64,000 nucleotides of DNA from positions 186,001 through 250,000 of the forward strand of contig JAEWSQ010000012.1 in the NCBI GenBank assembly GCA_023398165.1, read 5' to 3'. A model generated the notes under the pieces. It saw only the letters and a program-made list of their open reading frames with translations. It was not told the DNA's origin and did not search any database. Below, piece after piece: positions 7,897-15,934 of this stretch (positions are counted from its first letter, which is position 1; each line of letters starts with the position of its first letter). A program made the translations under genes and the position numbers. The stretch comes from Spirochaetota bacterium (lineage in GTDB: Bacteria > Spirochaetota > Spirochaetia > Treponematales > Treponemataceae).

Positions 7897-8360
7897 TTAA
7901 AGAAGACAACCTTCTTCCTCCGCTTCTTGGAGCCACACAAATTCAAAAGCTTTTATTTAAAACAGGTATTTTGAATTTTGCCCCGCTTGATTGTATGTAT
8001 TTGAAAGAAATAATTGAAAATGATACTATTTGTATTGAGGTACATTTTGATCGGGATGCAGAAGCTCACAATAAAAAAATAATCACTGCAGAAGGTAAAA
8101 ATGCAGTAAATATCTGTCAGGATGTTTACTATGAGTTATCAGGAGAAGGTATTATAATAGAGGAATACTCCTTTTCATCATATTTTTCAAAAGACTATTC
8201 ACATCCGCAGGATTTGACGGTACAGCAGCTGTCTGCGGTAATTTATTCTGAGAAGTCGCAAAAAAAATTTACTGTATCTTCCAGCGGGAAAAAAACATAT
8301 ATTAGACTCCTTGTTGACTGCCTTCTAGACATCTTTAACAGAGAGCATGCGCTTGCCTAA
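7893..8360 (+). CDS. Unrecognised 155-residue protein coupled to truncated nifE
   Basis: I do not recognise this protein with confidence. It would start at TTG 7893, overlapping the nifE stop, or it may be the 3' part of a longer gene joined to nifE by a deletion. The sequence is mixed alpha/beta without signal peptide, membrane span or Cys clusters. The segment TAEGKNAVNICQDVYYELSG, and a final helix ending DCLLDIFNRE, distantly recall the C-terminal regulatory domain of isopropylmalate/homocitrate synthases, which would fit a nif context (nifV). That resemblance is weak and by eye only. No ATG lies near the start. It is the last plus-strand gene of the nif block. Confidence 0.45.
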   Translation: MIKEDNLLPPLLGATQIQKLLFKTGILNFAPLDCMYLKEIIENDTICIEVHFDRDAEAHNKKIITAEGKNAVNICQDVYYELSGEGIIIEEYSFSSYFSKDYSHPQDLTVQQLSAVIYSEKSQKKFTVSSSGKKTYIRLLVDCLLDIFNREHALA

Positions 8361-8419
8361 GCATCCTGCTTACATACAAACGTGAATAAAAGTATAGTAA
8401 AAAGGTATAAGAGGTTCAT

Positions 8420-8917
8420 ATGAGAAAAGTGTTAATCTGCTGCGGAAAAATTTGTTCCGGTAAGACAACATTCTGCAAAAAAATTGAAAAGGACCACGGA
8501 GTTTTTGTTTTTAATGCGGACGAATGGATGCTGCATTTCTTCGGCGAATCGCCTGATTGTACCGTTTTTCATGAACAATTGGATAAATGTATTACCATGA
8601 TATACAGCTTGGCAGAAAAACTCTTGGAATTGAATTTTGATGTGGCCTTTGATTTCGGTTTTTGGACAGTAAAAGACAGACAAATTTGTCTGGAAAGATT
8701 TTCTAAACCGGGAAATGATGTAAAAATTGTATATTTCCCGATCGAAGATGAGAGGCAGCTTGAAAATCTTAATAAAAGACAGTCCGGTACTGTGAATAAT
8801 ACATTCACATTTACAGAAGAAAAACTTAAAACTTTCAATGCAAAGTTCCAGGAACCGGAAGAAGACTGCATTATCTACGCTGAGAAATTTACTATGAAAG
8901 ATATCTTGCCTAGCTAA
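8420..8917 (+). CDS. Small P-loop kinase / AAA-type ATPase
   Basis: The 165-residue protein opens with a Walker A motif (CCGKICSGKTTFCKKI, residues 6-21). It has an Asp at the end of strand 2 (NADEWML) and a Walker-B-like strand (DVAFDFGFWTV). An Arg-containing lid segment (ERQLENLNKRQ) follows. This is the pattern of zeta-toxin/chloramphenicol-phosphotransferase-like small-molecule kinases that are often found as isolated accessory genes. The substrate is unknown. Start at 8420 follows GAGG; a plausible promoter (TATAGT at about 8394) lies in the gap after the nif block, so it is probably transcribed separately. The end overlaps the convergent MFS gene by 8 bp. Confidence 0.75.
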   Translation: MRKVLICCGKICSGKTTFCKKIEKDHGVFVFNADEWMLHFFGESPDCTVFHEQLDKCITMIYSLAEKLLELNFDVAFDFGFWTVKDRQICLERFSKPGNDVKIVYFPIEDERQLENLNKRQSGTVNNTFTFTEEKLKTFNAKFQEPEEDCIIYAEKFTMKDILPS

Positions 8918-10091
8918 GGTGTTTTTCTCTAACCGGTAAAAAAATTGAGATGCACAATGTCAGAAAACCCAGAAGTATGAAAGTAAGCGGAATTGAAATA
9001 TCATTTATAAATCCGACAATAAGATAAAAGACCGTAGTAATAAACCTTTCAATCATAGAAAGACCGGAAAGTACCGTTGCGCGTTTTGAGTCATCCGTTT
9101 TGTCATTTATTATGGTGGCGACTATCGGTAAACGGAAAGATCGGAATATAGTAATGCCGAAAATTGAAAGAAGTGCTGTTGTAACAGTCGGGTAAAAACC
9201 GCACAGTAAATACAGTATGGCACTTGATATTGAGGTTATGAAAAGGATTGAGGAATTTGAAAGACGCTTTTGTATGGGTAATAGAAATAATAGAAGAATC
9301 ATTCCGCCTGCATTGAAGAGTGCTGCTATAAAGCCGAATGCTTTCACAGGAAAAGAAAGATACTGCAGGATTGCCTGATACAGCCAGAACATTAAGAACG
9401 TTATACTGCTTATGAGAGCGCTGTTAATTGCAATTCTTCTGATGGAAGAAGTGGAAAATAAAAAAAGGAGTCCTTTTTTTCCAAGCAGTAGAGGGTGTTC
9501 CTGGAGTTCAGGCCGCTTTTTTTCGGCAATGAAAAGAATAATTACAGCAGATAAAATAAAGCAAATACCGGAAAGAACGAAGACAACTGCCAATGCAAAA
9601 GTATAGGTAAAAAAAGGAAGTGAGGTAAGCATGCTTCCTAATGGAAACGCAATAAACATGGCGGCTGTTTCCAGGGCATTGTACGTTCCCGCTATTGATG
9701 TAATTTTTTTTACATCAGTATACAGCGAAGAGGCGGTTTCATAGACAAGCGCCTTGTCTGCGCCGCTTATAAGACTGGCACCGAATGCTGCTGTGATTTG
9801 GAAAATAGAGAGAAACAAAAAGGAATAGGTAAAACCGTATCCTATGAAAGCAAGACCCATGAACAGGGATCCGATAAACAGCGAGACTTTTCTCCCGTAC
9901 TTATCTGCCATAATTCCGGTAGGTATTTCGAATAAAACCAATGCTATTGAAAAAATTGCTTCCAGAGAAAAAATTTGCAGGTAATTAAAACCAATTCTTT
10001 GAGTATAAAAAGGTACTGCTAATGCCCCAAAAAACTGCAGGCTCTTAAAGAAACTAAAAGCATATAAAATAATTAAATTTTTATTGGGCAT
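8910..10091 (-). CDS. Major facilitator superfamily transporter
   Basis: This is a 393-residue protein with ~12 hydrophobic segments. The MFS loop 2-3 motif is clear (PTGIMADKYGRKVSLFIGS), and TM5 carries a Gly-rich alternation (GASLISGADKALVYETA). The family uses proton motive force to move small solutes; this one is of the short drug-efflux/unknown-substrate type. GGAAA lies 6 nt before the start at 10091. It lies upstream of nothing on the same strand except the sensor gene at 10116, from which it is separated by 24 nt, so the two may form a unit. Confidence 0.88.
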   Translation of the reverse strand: MPNKNLIILYAFSFFKSLQFFGALAVPFYTQRIGFNYLQIFSLEAIFSIALVLFEIPTGIMADKYGRKVSLFIGSLFMGLAFIGYGFTYSFLFLSIFQITAAFGASLISGADKALVYETASSLYTDVKKITSIAGTYNALETAAMFIAFPLGSMLTSLPFFTYTFALAVVFVLSGICFILSAVIILFIAEKKRPELQEHPLLLGKKGLLFLFSTSSIRRIAINSALISSITFLMFWLYQAILQYLSFPVKAFGFIAALFNAGGMILLLFLLPIQKRLSNSSILFITSISSAILYLLCGFYPTVTTALLSIFGITIFRSFRLPIVATIINDKTDDSKRATVLSGLSMIERFITTVFYLIVGFINDISIPLTFILLGFLTLCISIFLPVREKHLS

Positions 10092-10115
10092 TAGACGTTT
10101 CCTTATGAAGTACTG

Positions 10116-11786
10116 TCAGGAAATAAGAAGTCTTTTTTTCCTCTGCTGAGCAAGTGTAAAAACGGCTTTAAAGGATTTGTAGGACGATTCATAACTAAAA
10201 GCATAGCCTATACTCGTTTTAACCTGCGGGAAGTTTTCTTTAACAGATTTATACTCGAGGAGCTGATTAAATGTTTTTATGAGTTGCTGTAGTTTTACTT
10301 CTGCTACTTCTGAAACAACAATTACAAAGGTATTATTTTCGTAGTAGCTGATAAGACCGTAGCAATCGAACACTGTTTTTAATAGATTTGTTATGGTTTT
10401 ACCGTACTGTTTAAATGCGTCTTCTTCATTCGGGACATTTAAAAATGAAATGGTTACAAATGTATAATACACATGATTCTTATTCAGTTCATTAACGGTT
10501 TGAACAATTTTCTTTTTACTAGTTAAAAATGAATAATCAGAAGGAGTAAACGTTACGTCAGTCAGAGAAGTAAAAACAGAGGATTCTGCCTCTAAATTAA
10601 TAAAGAAGAATAATAATTCAGATACTATGAAAATTATTACTCCGATTGTAAGAAGACTGTTGTAAAAAAGTGAATAGGTGGGTAATAAGCTCTTTTGTAT
10701 TATATAACGGCCTATGTCGAGACCGCAGAAAAAAACCAAAAACGAAAAACTCAAGGATGAAAGAAGAATTCGACCGTTTCCTTTAATAATTTTATAGAAA
10801 CATACACAAATCGAAAAAATAATCATGGCTGAGCACAATAGCTGATAGATGAACAAGGTTTCCGGCAGATGAATCACGTGAAGTCTTTCAAGTGTTATGG
10901 ATGCGGCACAGTATACTAAGAAAAGAGAGGCAACAGCGGCGGAACTGATTTTTTCAAATTTAGTCTTTGCAATGGTAAGAAAAAAGAAAAGGATAAGCGA
11001 AAGTGCCGTTAAGTATAGGGCTGTATATTCAAGATAAGAGTTTATAGTGAAATTCGGCGAAAAAAGCTGTACTAAGTCGGTATTTGTTATGACGCCTATA
11101 CCAACCCATAGAGAAAACTGGGAAAGAATTAGGAGGGAAGCTATTTTTTTCCTAAGAAAGAGAGCTCCGACGGTAATGACAGATCCGATTGCTCCAAGGA
11201 AGATAAGGAATATTGAGCTGAATAAAGGAAGGATATAACGGTTTATGAAATTAGGTACTGCCTCTGATGAATTTTGAATGAAAACAGGTTTAAGCGATGA
11301 AAAAGCATCGTTTTTTTCTGTTGTATAGTTGATTTTGATTGTTTTTCCCTGTGCATCAGCAGGTAGAGGAATTATATGAAAGCCGCTTCCGACATTTATA
11401 CCTTTCTCTGCCAGGTCTGAACCGTAAGAGTATATAATTCGATCGTCAAGGCTTACTTCAAGCGAGGAATAGACCGTCTGAATCCACAAGGAAGGCTGGG
11501 AAAGTGAAAATGCAGGAAGCGTTTTTTCCAGTAGAATTTTCGAATTTTCAGGGAGAGACGGTATTTTTAATCCCGATAACTGCACATTCTCTTCAACGTT
11601 GCCGTTTAGTGAAACTGTCCAAGATTCATCCAATAAACCCGGACGGCTTTCTCTATTTTTTGTGAAAGAATGCTCCCATATTGTAAAGAGCGTTAAAGAA
11701 ACTGTGCAGAAAAGTGCTAAAAAAAGGTATGTATATAGTAAAACGCTTTTTTTCGTCATGATTATTTTTACTAAATCCCCCCGCAT
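10116..11786 (-). CDS. 7TM-DISM-like membrane sensor with degenerate GGDEF-type output
   Basis: The 556-residue protein has an N-terminal TM, an extracytoplasmic ~150-residue beta domain (SWTVSLNG, SLEVSLDDRIIYSYG), then about seven or eight membrane spans (residues ~190-410). A cytoplasmic C-terminal ~150 residues follow. The output domain follows the GGDEF fold order (a SLTD start, then two strands) but the signature loop reads YYENNTFVIVV, without GG(D/E)EF. It should therefore not make c-di-GMP and may act by binding. Start is uncertain: 11786 has no ribosome site, and ATG 11759 has GGGGGGA but 16 nt away. It is divergent from the alpha-xylosidase gene, with ~200 bp of shared upstream sequence. 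Confidence 0.65.
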   Translation of the reverse strand: MRGDLVKIIMTKKSVLLYTYLFLALFCTVSLTLFTIWEHSFTKNRESRPGLLDESWTVSLNGNVEENVQLSGLKIPSLPENSKILLEKTLPAFSLSQPSLWIQTVYSSLEVSLDDRIIYSYGSDLAEKGINVGSGFHIIPLPADAQGKTIKINYTTEKNDAFSSLKPVFIQNSSEAVPNFINRYILPLFSSIFLIFLGAIGSVITVGALFLRKKIASLLILSQFSLWVGIGVITNTDLVQLFSPNFTINSYLEYTALYLTALSLILFFFLTIAKTKFEKISSAAVASLFLVYCAASITLERLHVIHLPETLFIYQLLCSAMIIFSICVCFYKIIKGNGRILLSSLSFSFLVFFCGLDIGRYIIQKSLLPTYSLFYNSLLTIGVIIFIVSELLFFFINLEAESSVFTSLTDVTFTPSDYSFLTSKKKIVQTVNELNKNHVYYTFVTISFLNVPNEEDAFKQYGKTITNLLKTVFDCYGLISYYENNTFVIVVSEVAEVKLQQLIKTFNQLLEYKSVKENFPQVKTSIGYAFSYESSYKSFKAVFTLAQQRKKRLLIS

Positions 11787-11984
11787 CTACGAAATTGAAT
11801 CATTATACTCTTTATCTCTAAAAAATGCAATTTTTCCAAAACGAATTTGTAAAAAAAAGTTGGAGTAATGATATGCAATTTTCAGTGTTGATATGAATTC
11901 TATCTCAGATTATAGTTGGAATACTGAAATATTTGACAGATAATGTAAAATGTTTTGTGTTTTTAGGCAAACGATGGAGGTGTT

Positions 11985-14018
11985 ATGAAATTTACAAACG
12001 GATTTTGGGTAACAAAGGATGCTATTACCGCAAATTATGCCGTACAAGTCTATGATGCGGAAGAAAAAGACGGCGGACTTACTGTGTATGCTCCATGCCG
12101 TTCAGTTAGAACCAGAGGCGATACATTGGGCATGCCTTTGCTTACCATCCGGTATTCCTCCCCCTGTGAAAATGTGCTTCGGGTGACAATGTCTCACTTT
12201 GACGGAGCAATGAAAAACGGTCCCTTCTTTGATATTAAGCAAAACGGCAAAGCAGAAGCGGAAATTAACATAGACGATAAAAAGGCTTCATACAAGACAG
12301 GCGGTCTGGAGGTCCGGGTAAACAGGGAAGGTCCCTGGAGTGTCGAGTATTACGGCGGTGATAAGCTTCTGACAAAAAGCGAGGCAAAATCTGCAGGCTA
12401 TATGCTGGAACACTCAGATCCGGTACAGCATATGTTTTATACGAATACAAAAGCCTATGTGAAAGATGAACTCTCTCTGGGAGTCGGCGAGTATGTATAC
12501 GGTCTGGGTGAGCGATTCGGGTCTTTTGTAAAAAACGGACAGACAGTTGATATTTGGAATGCGGACGGCGGAACAGCAAGCGAACTTGCTTATAAAAATA
12601 TTCCCTTCTACATGACAAATAAAGGATACGGTGTTTTTGTTAATAATCCGGGAAAAGTGTCGTTTGAAGTCGGAAGTGAGAAGGTTTCGCGGGTGCAGTT
12701 CAGTGTGCCCGGAGAAGAACTTGATTACTATATAATTTACGGCCCGGAACCAAAACAGATTCTTGAGCGCTATACATTCCTCACCGGACGCCCTCCTCTT
12801 CTGCCGGAATGGACTTACGGATTATGGCTTTCAACGTCATTTACCACAAATTACGATGAAAAGACAGTCATGCATTTTATTGATGGAATGGCAGAACGGA
12901 ATATACCCTTAAGTGTTTTTCATTTTGACTGTTTTTGGATGAAAGGATTTCACTGGAGCGATTTTATCTGGGACAGCAATACCTTCCCTGATCCCAAGTG
13001 TCTGATAGACAGACTTCATAAAAAAGGGCTCAAGGTCTGTGTTTGGATAAATTCCTATATAGCCCAGCAGTCGGTACTTTTTAAAGAAGGAATGGAAAAA
13101 GGATATTTTATTAAAAAAGCTGACGGTTCTGTTTGGCAGACCGATATGTGGCAGTCGGGCATGGCTATTGTGGATTTTACAAATCCTGAAGCCTGTTTCT
13201 GGTACGCTTCCAAACTGGAAAAACTTTTGGATATGGGTGTGGATGCTTTTAAGACGGATTTTGGAGAAAGAATTCCTGAGGACGGTGTGTATTTTGACGG
13301 TTCCGACTCTGTAAAAATGCATAATTACTATACATATATTTATAACAAGTGCGTTTTTGATTTATTGGAGAGGAAAAAGGGAAAGGGCAATGCCTGTCTT
13401 TTTGCGCGTTCCGCAACTGCGGGCGGACAGCAGTTTCCTGTTCATTGGGGAGGAGACTGCGAATCTACCTTTGAGTCTATGGCAGAAACACTGCGCGGGG
13501 GACTTTCGCTGGGATTGAGCGGATTCGGCTACTGGAGTCACGATATAGGCGGTTTTGAAGGGAATCCTCCTCCTTCTCTGTTTAAACGCTGGCTTGCATT
13601 CGGCCTTCTTTCCTCGCACAGCAGACTGCACGGGAGCAGTTCCTACCGCGTTCCGTGGTCCGTTGATGAAGAATCTGCCGATGTAGCCCGCACGTTTGTC
13701 CGGATTAAGGAATTAATTAAGCCGCATCTTATGAAGGCGGCTCAGGAAGCACATGAAAAAGGCATTCCAGTATTGCGTGCCATGATGCTTGAATTTCCTC
13801 ATGATCCTGCTTGTACGTATTTGGACCGCCAGTACATGCTCGGCTCAAATATTTTAGCCGCTCCCGTGTTCAGCAGTACTAATGAAGTCGAATATTACCT
13901 GCCGGCAGGAAAATGGAAACACCTCATAGATGGAAGAGACTTAGACCTAACTCTAGGTGGTAAATGGATTAAGGAGACCTATGATTTCATGAGTCTGCCG
14001 CTGTGGGAACGAAAATAA
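11985..14018 (+). CDS. yicI: GH31 alpha-xylosidase (YicI type), C-terminal domain missing
   Basis: The first ~670 residues align by eye along their whole length with E. coli YicI. They include VYGLGERF, FHFDCFWMK, the nucleophile loop FKTDFGERIP (Asp425) and the acid/base loop HWGGDC (Asp491), the KTDFGERIP form being diagnostic for alpha-xylosidases. YicI is ~772 residues; this product ends at 677 with SLPLWERK, exactly where the C-terminal beta-sandwich begins. The ~85 bp after the stop are AT-rich and non-coding. The catalytic barrel is complete, so residual activity is possible but folding is doubtful. Start has GGAGG 4 nt upstream, and TTGACA lies ~50 bp before it. Role: releasing xylose from xyloglucan-type oligosaccharides in the cytoplasm. 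Confidence 0.9.
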   Translation: MKFTNGFWVTKDAITANYAVQVYDAEEKDGGLTVYAPCRSVRTRGDTLGMPLLTIRYSSPCENVLRVTMSHFDGAMKNGPFFDIKQNGKAEAEINIDDKKASYKTGGLEVRVNREGPWSVEYYGGDKLLTKSEAKSAGYMLEHSDPVQHMFYTNTKAYVKDELSLGVGEYVYGLGERFGSFVKNGQTVDIWNADGGTASELAYKNIPFYMTNKGYGVFVNNPGKVSFEVGSEKVSRVQFSVPGEELDYYIIYGPEPKQILERYTFLTGRPPLLPEWTYGLWLSTSFTTNYDEKTVMHFIDGMAERNIPLSVFHFDCFWMKGFHWSDFIWDSNTFPDPKCLIDRLHKKGLKVCVWINSYIAQQSVLFKEGMEKGYFIKKADGSVWQTDMWQSGMAIVDFTNPEACFWYASKLEKLLDMGVDAFKTDFGERIPEDGVYFDGSDSVKMHNYYTYIYNKCVFDLLERKKGKGNACLFARSATAGGQQFPVHWGGDCESTFESMAETLRGGLSLGLSGFGYWSHDIGGFEGNPPPSLFKRWLAFGLLSSHSRLHGSSSYRVPWSVDEESADVARTFVRIKELIKPHLMKAAQEAHEKGIPVLRAMMLEFPHDPACTYLDRQYMLGSNILAAPVFSSTNEVEYYLPAGKWKHLIDGRDLDLTLGGKWIKETYDFMSLPLWERK

Positions 14019-14101
14019 GTTAAAATTTAAGTAAAAACTAGGTAAAAACCAGTAGTACTAATATTGACTATTTTTTTACATAGGGATAGTTTTGAGGCAA
14101 T

Positions 14102-14138
14102 AAAAAGTAGGGATTCTGCAATCCCTGCTTTTTTTTTA
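14102..14138 (+). terminator. Rho-independent terminator
   Basis: AGTAGGGATT (14106-14115) and AATCCCTGCT (14120-14129) form a 10-bp stem with one G-U pair and a 4-nt loop. Eight to nine T follow. It ends the alpha-xylosidase transcript; the next ribosome site (AGGAGA) begins immediately after the T tract, so the ABC genes need either readthrough or their own promoter. Confidence 0.9.
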
Positions 14139-14149
14139 GGAGATATTTG

Positions 14150-15895
14150 ATGGGCAAGTGGATTTGGTCATATATAAAAAAGTACCGATTTCTAATGGCA
14201 TCCGGTTTATTAATGACCGTGATTGTATCTGCATTGAATATGGTAAATCCGACAGTTGCCGGACAGATCGTTGACCGCGTAATCAAAGGCGGAGAGAAAA
14301 GCCTTCTTCTTACGTTTGTCATTATAATGGTAAGTGCAACAGTGCTGAAAAGCCTTGTACGCTACGGATATCAGATGATATTCGAGCATGTTTCTCAAAA
14401 CGTCATCCGCAATATCCGCGAGGATTTATATGATCATGTTCAGAAACAGGATTTTTCATGGTTTGACAGATCTCCTCCCGGAAATGTTATGACGCTTATG
14501 ACAGGCGATCTGGATGCGGTGCGGCATTTCATAGCCTGGGTTTTGTATCAGATTTTTGAGAATATTATTGTCTTTGTTTTTTCTATTATTGTCCTTTCAT
14601 CAATAAACTGGATACTGACCGTAGCCTTTATACTCATAGCACCGCTTATAATTTTTCTCGTTCTCCGCTTTAAAGATAAAATCAGGCCTTCTCATACTAA
14701 AGTGCGTGATCAATTTGCCCGGCTTAATACCAGGGTGGCGGAAAATATTGCAGGAAACCGCGTCGTTAAAGCCTTTGTAAGAGAGAAATATGAGATGGAA
14801 AGGTTTCAAGATGAAAACAAACGGTACAGGGATACAACTGTTGAAAATGCCGATGTTAGAATAGCGTATCTTCCGGTAATAGAATCTATAGGCGGCGCCC
14901 TGCCCGTTATACTAATACTTCTCGGCGGGTATCTCATAATTAACGGCTACCTTACGATAGGACAGCTTGTTACCTTTAACGGGCTCATGTGGGCTTTTAC
15001 CCAGCCCATTAACATGATTGGAAACCTTGTCAACGATGCTCAGCGTTTTGCCGCATCTGCAGACCGTTTGTGGGAGCTCAAGTGCAGGGAAAGTAAAATA
15101 GTCAATGGAAACGGTGCAGTATCGGTTGAGAGAGTTAAGGGTACTGTGGAGTTTAGGAATGTGAGTTTTAAATACAATGATGTTACCGTACTTGAAAATA
15201 TCAGTTTTAAAGTTGAGCAGGGACAGACCATAGGAATCCTGGGACCTACAGGAGCAGGAAAATCCACCATCGCAAAGCTTCTTTGCCGGTATTATGACTG
15301 TACAGAAGGTTCCGTATTGATTGACGGAGTGGATGTACGCAGTTATACGCTTGAGTCTTTGAGGCGCAATGCAGGCATAACAATGCAGGATGTTTTTCTT
15401 TTTTCAGATACGATAGAAGGAAACATTGCATTCGGTAAACCAGACGCTTCTATGGAAGAGGTTAAAAAAGCAGCCGATCTTGCGTTCGCCTCGGACTTTA
15501 TCAAGGATTTAAGTGCAGGGTACGATACCATAGTCGGCGAGCGCGGCGTGGGTCTTTCGGGCGGACAGAGACAGAGAATTGCACTTGCAAGACTCTTTTT
15601 AATGAATACTCCCATCATGATTTTGGATGATACCACATCCAGTGTGGATGTTGAAACCGAAGAACAGATACGCGACTCCATTGCACAGCAAACAAGCGGA
15701 CACACTACTTTTATTATTGCACATAGAATTTCCTCGCTTGAAAAAGCCGATCTCATTCTTGTGGTTGAAAACGGGAAAATTACCGCACGGGGAACTCATA
15801 AGGAGCTGCTTGCTGCACCCGGCTACTACAGACATGTGTGGCTACACCAAAACGGATATGAAGAAGATGCGCTCGACGGCTGTCCGTCTGCGTAA
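14150..15895 (+). CDS. ABC exporter half-transporter with degenerate Walker B (subunit 1)
   Basis: This is a 581-residue fused six-TM permease and nucleotide-binding domain of the MdlA/BmrC/TM287 type. Walker A is GPTGAGKST, the signature is canonical LSGGQ, and Walker B runs into IMILDDTTSSVD, where Asp replaces the catalytic Glu. The H-loop IIAHRISS is kept. This is the usual mark of the non-catalytic partner of a heterodimer. Start ATG 14150 follows AGGAGA; an in-frame TTG three bases upstream is less likely. The second subunit follows 39 nt downstream. Substrate unknown; such pairs export drugs, lipids or peptides. Confidence 0.92.
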   Translation: MGKWIWSYIKKYRFLMASGLLMTVIVSALNMVNPTVAGQIVDRVIKGGEKSLLLTFVIIMVSATVLKSLVRYGYQMIFEHVSQNVIRNIREDLYDHVQKQDFSWFDRSPPGNVMTLMTGDLDAVRHFIAWVLYQIFENIIVFVFSIIVLSSINWILTVAFILIAPLIIFLVLRFKDKIRPSHTKVRDQFARLNTRVAENIAGNRVVKAFVREKYEMERFQDENKRYRDTTVENADVRIAYLPVIESIGGALPVILILLGGYLIINGYLTIGQLVTFNGLMWAFTQPINMIGNLVNDAQRFAASADRLWELKCRESKIVNGNGAVSVERVKGTVEFRNVSFKYNDVTVLENISFKVEQGQTIGILGPTGAGKSTIAKLLCRYYDCTEGSVLIDGVDVRSYTLESLRRNAGITMQDVFLFSDTIEGNIAFGKPDASMEEVKKAADLAFASDFIKDLSAGYDTIVGERGVGLSGGQRQRIALARLFLMNTPIMILDDTTSSVDVETEEQIRDSIAQQTSGHTTFIIAHRISSLEKADLILVVENGKITARGTHKELLAAPGYYRHVWLHQNGYEEDALDGCPSA

Positions 15896-15934
15896 ATCAG
15901 GCTGCTGCTGAATACCTGATAAGGAGAATTATAG

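Noticed and set aside
12909..13322. 137-codon minus-strand ORF inside the alpha-xylosidase gene
   Set aside because: Antisense to the catalytic barrel; no independent coding evidence.
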